A DNA stretch of 64,000 bases, taken from Azospirillum lipoferum. GTDB lineage: Bacteria; Pseudomonadota; Alphaproteobacteria; Azospirillales; Azospirillaceae. Within the stretch, counting starts at the first letter, position 1, and every line of letters begins with the position of its first letter. Shown here one piece after another: positions 9,036 through 17,459 of this stretch. The notes under the pieces are model-generated. The model did not search any database. It was given only the letters and a program-made list of their open reading frames with translations, and was not told the origin of the DNA. The position numbers and the translations under genes are program-made. The stretch is taken from the NCBI RefSeq assembly GCF_024170005.1, contig NZ_JALJXJ010000002.1, positions 1-64,000 of the forward strand, read 5' to 3'.

Positions 9036-11141
9036 ATGCCCGTCGATCTGCTCTCCGGACTGTCCGTGGCGTTGTCGCCCTTGCTGCCCTGGCCGGTGCT
9101 GGGCGCCCTGGTCGGGTTCGCCCTGCTGGTGGTGCTGGTTGCGGCTGTGCGCCGGGCGCGCGGCACATGGCTGCGCCTGCTGGCGGTGGCGGTGCTGGCG
9201 CTGGCGCTGATCAACCCCTCGCTGGTTCAGGAAAAGCGCGATCCGATCAAGGACGTCGCCGTCGTAGTGATCGACGATTCGCCGAGCCAAGCCATCGGCG
9301 ACCGCCGCGCCCGCACCGAACGGGCGGCGCAACAGTTGACCGAACGGTTGAAGCGCTTCGACGACCTTGAAGTCCGCGTCGTTCGCAGCGCCGAGGGCGG
9401 CGAGACCGGCGGTACCATCAATGAAACCCACCTGTTCGACGCGCTGAACCGTGCGATGGCCGACGTGCCGCGCCGCCGCATGGCCGGGGCCGTCTTCATC
9501 ACCGACGGTCAGGTGCATGACGTTCCGCAGGTACCGGGCAAGCTGGCCGACATCGGCCCGATCCACACGCTGCTGACCGGTGACCGCGACGAAGGCGACC
9601 GCCGCATCGCCATCGTGCAGGCGCCCAACTACGGCCTCGTCGGCAAGCCGGTCGAGTTGACCATCCGCGTCGACGACATGCCCGGCCGCCAGTCCGCCGA
9701 CGCCGCGGTGACTCTGCGCCAGGATGGCGGCACCCCCGGCACCATCCGCGTGCCGGTCGGCCGCGATGTGCGCGTCGACCTGCCGATCACCCATGGCGGC
9801 CAGAACGTCCTTGAGCTGGAGGTGGAGCCGGCGAAGCAGGAACTGACTCTCGCCAACAACCGGGCGGCGGTGGTGGTCAACGGCGTGCGTGACCGGCTGC
9901 GCGTTCTGCTGGTCTCCGGCGAACCCCATGCCGGCGAGCGCACCTGGCGCAACCTGCTGAAGGCCGATCCGGCGGTGGATCTGGTCCATTTCACCATTCT
10001 GCGCCCGCCGGAAAAGCAGGACGGTACGCCGATCCGCGAGCTGTCGCTGATCGCCTTCCCGATCCGCGAGCTGTTCGAGGTGAAGCTGGACGAGTTCGAC
10101 CTGATCATCTTCGACCGTTATCGCCGCCGTGGCGTGCTGCCGCAGATGTATCTGGAGAACATCGCCGACTATGTCCGCAAGGGCGGCGCCCTGCTGGAGA
10201 CCTCTGGCCAGGGCTATGCCGGGCCGCTGTCGCTGTACCGCACGCCGCTGGGATCGATCCTGCCGGCGGCGCCCAGCGGCCAGACGGTGGACAGCCCGTT
10301 CCTGCCGACCGTCACCGATGTCGGTCGACGGCATCCTGTGACCGCCGGACTGCCCGGCGACCGGCTGGACGCGGCGCCGAGTTGGGGCCGCTGGTTCCAT
10401 CAGGTGGATGTGACGCCCAACAGCGGTACCGTGGTGATGCAGGGTGCCGGAAACCGGCCGCTTCTGGTGCTGGACCGTGTCGGCAAGGGGCGGGTGGCGC
10501 AGCTTGCCTCCGACCAGATCTGGCTGTGGAGCCGCGGCTTCGAAGGCGGTGGTCCGCAGGCGGAACTGCTGCGCCGCCTCGCCCACTGGCTGATGAAGGA
10601 GCCGGAACTGGAGGAGAACGACCTGCGTGCCCATGTGGACGGCAACCGCATCACGGTGGAGCGCCGTTCCCTCACGCCGGATCCGCGCTCCGTCACCATC
10701 ACCGATCCGTCCGACCAGACCAGCACGCTCCAACTGACCGACGACCGCACCGGCCACGCCGTTGCCACCGTGACCGCCGCGGCACCCGGCATCTACCGCA
10801 TTTCCGACGGGGAGCGGACGACGCTGGCGGTGGTCGGGGCGGTGAATACGCCGGAACTGGCCGACGTGCGGTCCACCGGCGACCGTATGAAGCCGGTGGC
10901 GGAAGCGACCGGCGGCGGCATCCATTGGATTACCGACACCGATAATGGCGCTAATCCCGGTATCGACGTGCGCCGCACCCAGCCCGACCGAAGCCAGACC
11001 GGCGCCGGCTGGATCGGCCTGCGCGCTAACGGCGATTATACGGTAACCGGGGTGACCGACGTGCCGCTGCTGCCGGTGGGTGCGGTACTGGCTCTGGTGC
11101 TGGGTGGACTGTTGATGGCATGGCGCAGGGAGGGGCGCTGA
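9036..11141 (+). CDS. Large membrane protein of the MoxR operon (VWA/glutamine-amidotransferase-like)
   Basis: A 701-residue protein beginning directly after the previous stop codon. Membrane segments are predicted at about 20-38 and 46-60, and one at the C-terminus (about 676-696) before WRREGR. The central region begins with VAVVVIDDSPSQAIGDRR, a VWA-like strand and metal-site variant, and includes a class-I-amidotransferase-like part (RVLLVSGEPHAGERTWRNLL, then YVRKGGALLETSGQGYAGP). No catalytic Cys-His-Glu triad is obvious. It ends the operon. Together the four genes suggest a membrane-anchored assembly remodelled by the MoxR ATPase; the substrate is unknown. Confidence 0.8.
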   Translation: MPVDLLSGLSVALSPLLPWPVLGALVGFALLVVLVAAVRRARGTWLRLLAVAVLALALINPSLVQEKRDPIKDVAVVVIDDSPSQAIGDRRARTERAAQQLTERLKRFDDLEVRVVRSAEGGETGGTINETHLFDALNRAMADVPRRRMAGAVFITDGQVHDVPQVPGKLADIGPIHTLLTGDRDEGDRRIAIVQAPNYGLVGKPVELTIRVDDMPGRQSADAAVTLRQDGGTPGTIRVPVGRDVRVDLPITHGGQNVLELEVEPAKQELTLANNRAAVVVNGVRDRLRVLLVSGEPHAGERTWRNLLKADPAVDLVHFTILRPPEKQDGTPIRELSLIAFPIRELFEVKLDEFDLIIFDRYRRRGVLPQMYLENIADYVRKGGALLETSGQGYAGPLSLYRTPLGSILPAAPSGQTVDSPFLPTVTDVGRRHPVTAGLPGDRLDAAPSWGRWFHQVDVTPNSGTVVMQGAGNRPLLVLDRVGKGRVAQLASDQIWLWSRGFEGGGPQAELLRRLAHWLMKEPELEENDLRAHVDGNRITVERRSLTPDPRSVTITDPSDQTSTLQLTDDRTGHAVATVTAAAPGIYRISDGERTTLAVVGAVNTPELADVRSTGDRMKPVAEATGGGIHWITDTDNGANPGIDVRRTQPDRSQTGAGWIGLRANGDYTVTGVTDVPLLPVGAVLALVLGGLLMAWRREGR

Positions 11142-11260
11142 GCGCCCTTTCCGCCCCTTGTCAGGCCGCGATAATTTTCTGAAAACAGCCTGTTGCGTTC
11201 AGCGGGGCTTCCGATTATGGTGCCGCTCCTTCCGGCGATACGAGAGATCGCCGCGCCGGT

Positions 11261-11335
11261 TGGGGCGTCGCCAAGCGGTAAGGCAGCGGTTTTTGGTACC
11301 GCCATTCCCAGGTTCGAATCCTGGCGCCCCAGCCA
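11261..11335 (+). tRNA. tRNA-Gln (anticodon TTG)
   Basis: The sequence folds as a tRNA: acceptor TGGGGCG pairs with CGCCCCA, the anticodon stem GCGGT/ACCGC encloses loop TTTTGGT with anticodon TTG, and the T arm is CCAGG-TTCGAAT-CCTGG. Discriminator G is followed by a genome-encoded CCA (11333-11335). It reads CAA codons, rare in such a GC-rich genome. A rho-independent terminator follows at 11368. Confidence 0.97.
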
Positions 11336-11367
11336 ACTTTTATAATGTTCGCTTCAGAAAACCCTCG

Positions 11368-11396
11368 GCCCGCCCTTCGGCGGGCTTTCGCGTTTT
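11368..11396 (+). terminator. Rho-independent terminator of tRNA-Gln
   Basis: A perfect 7-bp stem GCCCGCC/GGCGGGC with a CTTC loop (11368-11385) is followed by TTTCGCGTTTT. It lies 33 bases after the tRNA on the same strand. Confidence 0.85.
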
Positions 11397-11493
11397 AGGC
11401 AGCCGCATCTTGCCGACTCCTTCAAGTGTAGCGCCGGCCATGCGGTATGGACCGCCATGCATTCTGTGCCGGAGCATTGAGACCGGAAGGCAG

Positions 11494-11533
11494 ATGGCTC
11501 GGGAACGCTTGCCTTGCCGGCTTCCCGAGCCAT
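11494..11533 (-). terminator. Hairpin downstream of the RTX-type gene, probable terminator
   Basis: A perfect 12-bp inverted repeat (ATGGCTCGGGAA at 11494-11505, TTCCCGAGCCAT at 11522-11533) with a 16-base loop starts 10 bases after the stop of the RTX-type gene. The T-rich side (TCTCGTTCTTT) is on the plus-strand exit, so termination on the minus strand would rely on the stem alone. It may act in both directions. Confidence 0.55.
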
Positions 11534-11542
11534 TCTCGTTCT

Positions 11543-12724
11543 TTAAAAAGCCGCGGCCAGCGCCGTGGAGGCCTGTTCGGACGCCAGAAGCTGGGCGGAA
11601 CGGCCGGTGGATGTCGTCAGCGGAGCGGCAGACCGTCCCTCACGATACCCCGATGTCACATAATGCGTCGCGGCACCGAGTTCGCTGGTGCCATACATCC
11701 ACCGGAGGTCCGGGTAGCGCGCAAGATAGGCGGACGCGTTGAAGGTCGTCGACCTGCCTTCCAGCCTTCCAGTGGTGGCGTAGTGCAGTGCCGCAGCGCT
11801 CCTGTTCGCTCCAAATGCCTGGATGAGATCCGGATTGGCGGCGATATAGCTCATCGCATTGAAGCTGGTGTTGCGATTTTCCAGACGTCCGGAATTGATA
11901 TAGTGCTGGGTGGCGGCAACAGTGTTCGCACCGAATGCGGCGGCCAGATCCGGATTTGCTGCAAGGTAGCTCGCAGCATCGAAGGTCGTCGACCGGCGTT
12001 CGCGGATGCCGGTGCTGAGATAGTGGCTCAGCACCGGCGCAGTGTTCCCTCCAAACGCTGCTGCAAGGTCGGGATTGGCTGCCAGATAAGACAGCGGGTC
12101 TAACACGGCAACGCTGGAAGTGGCGACCGTCCGGTCGCTGAAACGGATGTATTCGACACCGATCAACTGGTCGTAACCATTCGAATCGTAGACATAGACG
12201 GACCCGCCATAGCTGAAGGCGGTACTCGAATCCGTGCTCCCACTGCGTTGGACGGTGTCGTCGCCAGCCCCACCGTCGATCAAGTTGATTCCGGTCCCGC
12301 CGTCCAGCAGATCCGATCCACCACCCCCTAAAATCGTATCGTTCCCCGCATACCCTCGCATCGTATCGTTGAACTCCGATCCGAATATCGCATCCGAACC
12401 GGACAGGATCGAGGAACGTGCAGTGCTGTTCTCGCCGCTGGACAACCACCCGAGGAAGGTGGTCGCGGGAACCGACAGGTTGTCGACGGTGTAGCTCAGC
12501 CTGCCGTTCGAAAGCGAACGTATGGCGGAGATCGTTCCGCCCACCACATTTGTACCCGTCGAATTATATGCAAAATTTCCATAGAACTCGGTGACTGTAC
12601 CACCGCCATAGCTCGCCGAAATGAAGGTGCTGTTTGCACCTGTGATCTGCGCAAACAGAAGATCGGCGATATAGATATTGTCGGTGTTAACCCCAGTTGC
12701 ACCACCCGCAATAAAGCGCGCCAT
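11543..12724 (-). CDS. RTX-type calcium-binding repeat protein with four 40-residue tandem repeats
   Basis: A 393-residue, probably secreted protein. Residues 124-159 are four RTX nonapeptides (GYAGNDTIL, GGGGSDLLD, GGTGINLID, GGAGDDTVQ), the calcium-binding beta-roll found in type I secreted proteins. There is no N-terminal signal peptide, and the C-terminus is hydrophobic and Ala-rich (ends LAAAF), as type I signals often are. Residues 208-367 are four tandem repeats of exactly 40 residues with core SYLAANPDLAAAFG, then HY and a basic/RS end. The third nonapeptide lacks the usual Asp (GGTGINLID). No ABC/HlyD/TolC exporter genes are nearby. Function unknown; adhesin or matrix protein is a guess. 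Confidence 0.8.
   Translation of the reverse strand: MARFIAGGATGVNTDNIYIADLLFAQITGANSTFISASYGGGTVTEFYGNFAYNSTGTNVVGGTISAIRSLSNGRLSYTVDNLSVPATTFLGWLSSGENSTARSSILSGSDAIFGSEFNDTMRGYAGNDTILGGGGSDLLDGGTGINLIDGGAGDDTVQRSGSTDSSTAFSYGGSVYVYDSNGYDQLIGVEYIRFSDRTVATSSVAVLDPLSYLAANPDLAAAFGGNTAPVLSHYLSTGIRERRSTTFDAASYLAANPDLAAAFGANTVAATQHYINSGRLENRNTSFNAMSYIAANPDLIQAFGANRSAAALHYATTGRLEGRSTTFNASAYLARYPDLRWMYGTSELGAATHYVTSGYREGRSAAPLTTSTGRSAQLLASEQASTALAAAF
11624..12103 (-). repeat. Four tandem 120-base coding repeats in the RTX-type gene
   Basis: These bases encode residues 208-247, 248-287, 288-327 and 328-367, each exactly 40 residues with no indels. The first two copies share SYLAANPDLAAAFG; the fourth is the most diverged (AYLARYPDLRWMYG). 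All keep a central HY and an ending like GR-x-E-x-R-S/N. Confidence 0.85.
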
Positions 12725-12857
12725 AGGCCTTCCCCTGATTTTTCGTTGCGTTCGTTTCCAGCTTGATGTTTGTTATTCGTATGACGTTTGTAAGGCTTCT
12801 CAAGCTGGACGAAAACTCTCTTAAAGTAACACAACCTCAGGGTTTAGGAAACACCCG

Positions 12858-12875
12858 ATTGCATTTATATGCAAT
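12858..12875. promoter_or_regulatory. Perfect AT-rich palindrome upstream of the RTX-type gene
   Basis: ATTGCAT-TTAT-ATGCAAT, a 7-bp perfect inverted repeat, lies 134 bases upstream of the RTX start within a 227-base AT-richer gap (12725-12951). Its symmetry suggests an operator, but the binding protein is unknown. The rest of the gap holds the RTX leader and the terminator of the downstream XRE gene. Confidence 0.4.
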
Positions 12876-12896
12876 GGGTTGCGACAGAAAATTGCT

Positions 12897-12920
12897 CACT
12901 GGCTTCCCGGAAAGCCAGTG
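12897..12920 (-). terminator. Terminator of the XRE regulator gene
   Basis: CACTGGCTT (12897-12905) and AAGCCAGTG (12912-12920) form a perfect 9-bp stem with a 6-base loop. On the minus strand it is followed by AGCAATTTTCTG. It begins 32 bases after the stop of the XRE gene. Confidence 0.65.
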
Positions 12921-12951
12921 ATCCAGTATGAAGCAGAGAAGGACATTCGGA

Positions 12952-13812
12952 TCAGCAGCCTGAGTCGTGGATCTCCGCGACCTCGCTCGCAGATGGCTCG
13001 ACCAGCATGACCAGCGTAAAGGCGGATCGGTCCCCCGGACGCAGGGTCACCTGCTCCAATGTCAGCGCGCCATCAAGCGGATGATTGAAGCGGCGCAGGC
13101 CACCCTCGCGCTCCAGAACACTCTGGTCCTCCCACAACCGGGCAAACAGCGGACTGGTCTGCCGCAATCCATCGATCAGTTGCTGGAGCATCGGGTCGTC
13201 CGGGTAGCGGGCCGTTTCCGCACGAAACTCCGCCAACAACCGGCGGCCGCGATTCTCCCAATCCTGGATAAAATCGCGGGCCGACAGGTCGAGGAAGACA
13301 TAGCGCAGCAGATTGGGTTCAGCGCCGGCCAGCCAGCCGGAAAAAAGCCGCTCCGCCTGGGGATTCCAGCCGACAGCGGTCCAGGACCGGTCGAGCAGAT
13401 AGGCTGGTGCGGTCATCGCCGCCAATGCGGTCAGCAGCGATGGCGGCGGGCCGTCCGCCTGCCCCGCTGCCGGCATGTCCGGGTCGCGCTTTCGGGTCAG
13501 TTCGAACAGATAGGCCCGCTCAGCCGGGGTCAGATGCAGAGCGTCCGCCAGACGGGCCAGTGCCGCGGGAGAAACCGAAACGTCGCGCCCTTGTTCCAGC
13601 CACGTGTACCAGGTTGGACTGATGCCACAGAGCTGCGCCAGTTCCTCCCGCCGCAGGCCGGGCGTGCGCCGGCGGGCGGAGCCGGTCCGAACGCCGGCCT
13701 CCGCCGGAGTCAGTCGTTCGCGGTGGCGGCGGAGGAAGGAAGCAAGCAGGCGGCGACGGTCGGCCGTCGGATCGATCGGGACCTGACCGATGGAAGCGGG
13801 TATGCGGATCAT
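12952..13812 (-). CDS. XRE-family regulator of the MmyB type
   Basis: A 286-residue DNA-binding regulator. An N-terminal helix-turn-helix runs from about 52 to 80 with the MmyB-family string RTPGLRREELA, then ISPTWYTWLEQGR. The C-terminal part (about 110-280) is the MmyB ligand-binding domain, a PAS-like fold thought to bind fatty acids (WTAVGWNPQAERLF motif). I start at MIRIPASIG (13812), because the 34 residues upstream overlap the divergent gene's leader. It faces a methyltransferase gene across 100 bases; XRE/MmyB proteins often control such a divergent neighbour. Confidence 0.88.
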   Translation of the reverse strand: MIRIPASIGQVPIDPTADRRRLLASFLRRHRERLTPAEAGVRTGSARRRTPGLRREELAQLCGISPTWYTWLEQGRDVSVSPAALARLADALHLTPAERAYLFELTRKRDPDMPAAGQADGPPPSLLTALAAMTAPAYLLDRSWTAVGWNPQAERLFSGWLAGAEPNLLRYVFLDLSARDFIQDWENRGRRLLAEFRAETARYPDDPMLQQLIDGLRQTSPLFARLWEDQSVLEREGGLRRFNHPLDGALTLEQVTLRPGDRSAFTLVMLVEPSASEVAEIHDSGC

Positions 13813-13912
13813 GGTGGCAGTGCTTATACCAGGATAACTACCTGCCTTGTACCCGGTTACGAATGGCGCGACCTTCGCTTCATCATTCACCCAGGCACAA
13901 GGAAGCCCTTCC

Positions 13913-14677
13913 ATGACCCAGAACCATTATGGCGTCGTCGCGGAGAATTACGGACCGCGCGCCGACGCCTATGTATCCAGCGCCGTCCATTCCGGTGGTG
14001 CCGACCTGGACCAGATCGAACGGGCTCTGCATGGCCGGTCCGCGGCTCGGGTGCTGGATCTGGGCTGCGGCGGCGGCCATGTCAGTTACCGCGCCGCTCC
14101 CCATGTGGCGGAGGTCGTGGCCGTCGACCTGACGCCGGAGATGCTGGAGGTGGTCGCCCGCACCGCGGCGGAGCGCGGCCTGACCAACATCACCACCCGG
14201 CAGGCCCCGGCCGAACGGCTGCCATTCGAGGATGGCCGGTTCGACATCGTGCTCTGCCGTTTCACTGCCCATCATTGGCGTGATTTCGAAGCCGGACTGC
14301 GGGAGGCGCGGCGGGTGCTGGCCCCGAGCGGGACGGCGGTCTTCATCGACTGCGTCGCTCCGGCCGCCGCCGTGCTGGACACCCATCTGCAGGTGGTAGA
14401 GGTGCTGCGCGACCCATCCCATGTCCGTAACTACACGGCGGCGGAGTGGATGGCGGCCATGGCGCGGGCGGGCTTCGCCGTTCGGTCTCTGACGCCGCGG
14501 CGCCTGCGCATGGAGTTTTCGGTCTGGACTGCCCGCACCCGCACACCCGATCTCCATGCCCAAGCCATCCGGTCGCTCCAGCGCAGCGCGGCGACAGAAG
14601 TCCGCGCCCATTTCGACATTGCCGAGGATGGCAGCTTCCTGCTCGACACGCTGACGCTGGAGGCTGATCCGGTTTAG
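13913..14677 (+). CDS. Class I SAM-dependent methyltransferase (UbiE-like)
   Basis: A 254-residue Rossmann-fold methyltransferase. Motif I VLDLGCGGG is at 47-55, the acidic end of strand 2 follows (VVAVDLTPEML), and later motifs include FDIVLCRFTAHHW and REARRVLAPSG. These match the small-molecule Methyltransf_11/UbiE group; the substrate cannot be read from sequence. The start is chosen by AAGGA about 10 bases upstream of ATG. It is divergent from the MmyB-type regulator, its likely controller, and overlaps the 3' end of the convergent MFS gene by 4 bases. Confidence 0.88.
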   Translation: MTQNHYGVVAENYGPRADAYVSSAVHSGGADLDQIERALHGRSAARVLDLGCGGGHVSYRAAPHVAEVVAVDLTPEMLEVVARTAAERGLTNITTRQAPAERLPFEDGRFDIVLCRFTAHHWRDFEAGLREARRVLAPSGTAVFIDCVAPAAAVLDTHLQVVEVLRDPSHVRNYTAAEWMAAMARAGFAVRSLTPRRLRMEFSVWTARTRTPDLHAQAIRSLQRSAATEVRAHFDIAEDGSFLLDTLTLEADPV

Positions 14678-15870
14678 CCGGCTACCGGCATGGTCCTCTC
14701 CCGCCTGTCGAGCGCACCACTCGCCAGCGTCAGGATCAGACCACCCAGCACGAACAGCCCACCGACCCATGGCGTGGCGCCGAGACCGAGCGGGGAGGAC
14801 ACCACCTGCCCGCCGAAGAAGGCGCCCGCCGCGATGCCGAGGTTGAAGGCGGCGATGTTCAGCGCCGACGCCACATCCACCGCGCCCGGCGCATGGCGCT
14901 GCGCCAGCTGAACGACATAGAGCTGGAGCCCAGGGACATTGGCGAAGGCCAGCGCTCCCATGCCGGCCAGCGTGACCAGCGCCGGAATCTTGGCATCCGC
15001 GGTGAAGGTGAAGACGATCAGAACCAGCGCCTGCAAGGCAAACAGCCATGCCAGCGCCCGCACCGGACGGCGGTTGGCAAGACGACCGCCGACAATGTTG
15101 CCGACCGCGATGGCGGCTCCATACAGCACCAGAACGAGGCTGACGGTGGAGTTCGAGAACCCGGTGATCGTTTCCAAGATCGGCGCCAGGAAGGTAAAGG
15201 CGACGAAGGTGCCGCCATAGCCCAGCGCCGTGATTGCGAAGGCCAGCAGAAGACGTGGCTTGGCCAGCACACCGACCTGCGTCCCCAGCCCGGCGGCCGG
15301 CGGCTGGCTGAGCCGCGCCGGTACCAGGGCTGCAACACCCAGCCCGCCGACGACTCCCAGCGCGGACACCGCCAGGAAGGTGGCGCGCCAGCCGAAGGTC
15401 TGGCCAATCCAGGTCCCCAGCGGCACGCCGGTGACGATGGCGATGGTCAGGCCTGAGAACATCATGGCGATGGCGGAGGCGCGCTTGTCCTCCGGCACCA
15501 GATCGGCGGCGATGGTCGAGCCGACCGAGAAGAAGACACCATGGGCGAAGGCGCTCAGCACCCGTGCGACCAGCAGCGTCTCGTAATTGGGGCTGACGCC
15601 AGCCAGCAGGTTGCCGGCGACGAACACGCCCATCAAGCCCAGCAGCAGCGGTTTGCGCGGGACGCGGCCGGTCAGCGCCGTCAGCACCGGCGCGCCGAAG
15701 GTGACGCCCAATGCATAGACGCTGACCACCATGCCGGCCAGCGGCAGGCTGACATTCAGATCAGTCGCCACGGTTGGGAGCAGGCCGACGATCACGAACT
15801 CCGTCGTTCCGATCGCATAGGCGCTGATCGCCAGCGCCAGCAGTGCGAGAGGCATTTCGAATCTCTCCAT
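14674..15870 (-). CDS. MFS transporter, DHA1 drug/sugar efflux type (AraJ-like)
   Basis: A 398-residue inner-membrane major facilitator with about 12 predicted helices. The N-terminus AISAYAIGTTEFVIVGLLP is characteristic of the AraJ/YdhP/PbuE DHA1 group, and the loop 2-3 motif appears as GRVPRKPLLL. Such proteins export sugars, nucleosides or drugs by proton antiport; the substrate is unknown here. It is divergent from a LysR regulator over 115 bases, the classic arrangement for a LysR-controlled exporter. Its stop overlaps the methyltransferase stop by 3-4 bases. Confidence 0.9.
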   Translation of the reverse strand: MERFEMPLALLALAISAYAIGTTEFVIVGLLPTVATDLNVSLPLAGMVVSVYALGVTFGAPVLTALTGRVPRKPLLLGLMGVFVAGNLLAGVSPNYETLLVARVLSAFAHGVFFSVGSTIAADLVPEDKRASAIAMMFSGLTIAIVTGVPLGTWIGQTFGWRATFLAVSALGVVGGLGVAALVPARLSQPPAAGLGTQVGVLAKPRLLLAFAITALGYGGTFVAFTFLAPILETITGFSNSTVSLVLVLYGAAIAVGNIVGGRLANRRPVRALAWLFALQALVLIVFTFTADAKIPALVTLAGMGALAFANVPGLQLYVVQLAQRHAPGAVDVASALNIAAFNLGIAAGAFFGGQVVSSPLGLGATPWVGGLFVLGGLILTLASGALDRRERTMPVAG

Positions 15871-15920
15871 ATCCAGAATGACTGTGCTGGAGAGACGATG
15901 TGCGCCATAAGGTCGGGAAC

Positions 15921-15941
15921 GGGAATGCCCACCCTATTCCC
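15921..15941. promoter_or_regulatory. Candidate LysR operator between MFS and lysR genes
   Basis: GGGAAT-N9-ATTCCC is a perfect inverted repeat with 6-bp arms in the divergent intergenic region, 45 bases before the LysR start. LysR regulators usually bind such interrupted palindromes (T-N11-A class). The spacing is close to but not exactly that rule. Confidence 0.4.
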
Positions 15942-15985
15942 ATGATTTTGTCATTCTGCGACAAGCTGAGGACGGAGAGGCCGGC

Positions 15986-16888
15986 ATGAGCGATCCACGC
16001 GCTTGGGAAATGCGGGTTTTCCTGCGGGTTGCCACCCAGGGCAGCTTCAGTGCGGCCGGACGCGATGTCGGCATGACGCCGTCATCCACCGCGAAGCTGG
16101 TCGGGCGGCTGGAAGAGCGGCTCGGCGTGCGGCTGGTCGAACGCTCCACCCGGAAGCTGCGCCTGACCGCGGAGGGAGAACTCTACCGTGAACGGGCCGT
16201 GACCCTGCTGGGGGAGTTGGACGCGCTGGATGCGGAGATCGCCGGCGGGGCCCGTGCGCCGACCGGCCTGATCCGCGTCAATGCTTCCGTTCCCTTCGGC
16301 CAGCATTGCCTGCTGCCCCTGCTGCCCGATTTCCTGCGCGAGCATCCTGGCATCACGATGGACGTGACGATGACCGACGAGGTGGTGGACCTCTATGCCG
16401 CCCGCGTCGATGTCGCGTTCCGTGCCGGGCCATTGAGCGATTCGGCCCTGCTGGCGCAGCGGCTGGGCGTCGTCCGACGGCGGATCGTCGCCTCCCCCGC
16501 TTATCTGGAGCGCAAGGGCGTGCCGATGACCGCCGCCGATCTGGAGGCGCATGACTGCCTGGGCTTCAACTTCCGCCGCGCCGCCGCGGTCTGGCCGTTG
16601 AAGTCCGGTGGCCGGCTGGTCGACCGCGAGGTGCCGACCCGCATCCTGGCGAACAATGGCGAGACCGTGCGCCATATGGCGCTGCTGGGTCTCGGGCTGG
16701 CGCGGTTGGCGGAATACCATGTCCGCGATGACCTGTGCGCAGGACGGCTGGTGGCGGTGCTGGACGACACGCTGGTCGATACCGAGGAAATCCATGCCGT
16801 CTATACCGGGCGCGATCGGGCACCACGCCGGGTCCGCGCCTTCCTGGACCATATGGCCCCGCGCATGCGTGCGATGCTGGCCGGCTGA
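15986..16888 (+). CDS. LysR-family transcriptional regulator
   Basis: A 300-residue regulator with an N-terminal winged HTH (about 5-62; FLRVATQGSFSAAGRDVGMTPSSTAKLVGRLEERLG-type sequence) and a periplasmic-binding-like effector domain from about 90. The GLIRVNASVPFG start of the effector domain matches the AaeR/YafC subgroup. It is divergent from the MFS exporter gene and probably regulates it. A GGAGAGG-like sequence lies 8-14 bases upstream of the ATG. Confidence 0.92.
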   Translation: MSDPRAWEMRVFLRVATQGSFSAAGRDVGMTPSSTAKLVGRLEERLGVRLVERSTRKLRLTAEGELYRERAVTLLGELDALDAEIAGGARAPTGLIRVNASVPFGQHCLLPLLPDFLREHPGITMDVTMTDEVVDLYAARVDVAFRAGPLSDSALLAQRLGVVRRRIVASPAYLERKGVPMTAADLEAHDCLGFNFRRAAAVWPLKSGGRLVDREVPTRILANNGETVRHMALLGLGLARLAEYHVRDDLCAGRLVAVLDDTLVDTEEIHAVYTGRDRAPRRVRAFLDHMAPRMRAMLAG

Positions 16889-16964
16889 CTGCAGTTCTCC
16901 GAAAAAGAAAACGGCCGGATGACAGGCATCCGGCCGATGGAACTCACCGCTGCGGTGGCTTGCC

Positions 16965-17459
16965 TCAGAACGGGATCTCGTCGTCGAGATCCTCGTGACG
17001 GGGCGGAGCGCCGCCGCCACCACGGTTGCTACCCGACGATCCGCCGCCGTAGTTGCCGCCGCTGCCACCGCCATAGCTGCCACCGCTGCCGCCGCCACGC
17101 GATTCGTAGCCGCCCCCACCGCCGCCATAGCTTCCGCCGCCGCCCTCTTCACGGGCGCCGCCGGTGAAGTCGATTTCGGCCACGCGGACCGACAGACCGG
17201 CGCCGCGGGTGCCGTCGCGCTTCTCATACTCGCGCAGGGTCACCTCGCCCGAAACGACGACGCTCTTGCCCTTGGTCAGGTGCGGAGCGAGCGACTCGGC
17301 GCGGCGGCCCCAGATCGAGCAATCGACCCACTGGGTCGTCTTGCGATCACCGAAACCGACATCGTTGGCGACGCGGAAACCCAGCACCTTCTCGCCGCTC
17401 TGGGTCGTGCGCAATTCGCCGTCCGCGCCCAGGCGTCCTGTAAACGTCCAAACATTCAT
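16965..17459 (-). CDS. ssb: Single-stranded DNA-binding protein
   Basis: Binds ssDNA during replication, recombination and repair. The 164-residue protein has an OB fold at about 1-105 (MNVWTFTGRLGADGELR; WVDCSIWGRRAE), a Gly/Ser-rich disordered linker at about 107-150, and the C-terminal acidic tip DLDDEIPF that recruits partner proteins. The OB domain is somewhat divergent from the main replicative Ssb of alphaproteobacteria, so a second paralogue elsewhere is possible. A possible promoter lies far upstream (17704-17732). Confidence 0.93.
   Translation of the reverse strand: MNVWTFTGRLGADGELRTTQSGEKVLGFRVANDVGFGDRKTTQWVDCSIWGRRAESLAPHLTKGKSVVVSGEVTLREYEKRDGTRGAGLSVRVAEIDFTGGAREEGGGGSYGGGGGGYESRGGGSGGSYGGGSGGNYGGGSSGSNRGGGGAPPRHEDLDDEIPF

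Noticed and set aside
11261-11335. tRNA-Gln as an integration site
   Set aside because: I saw no repeat of the tRNA 3' end elsewhere in the window and no integrase; only the RTX gene is nearby.
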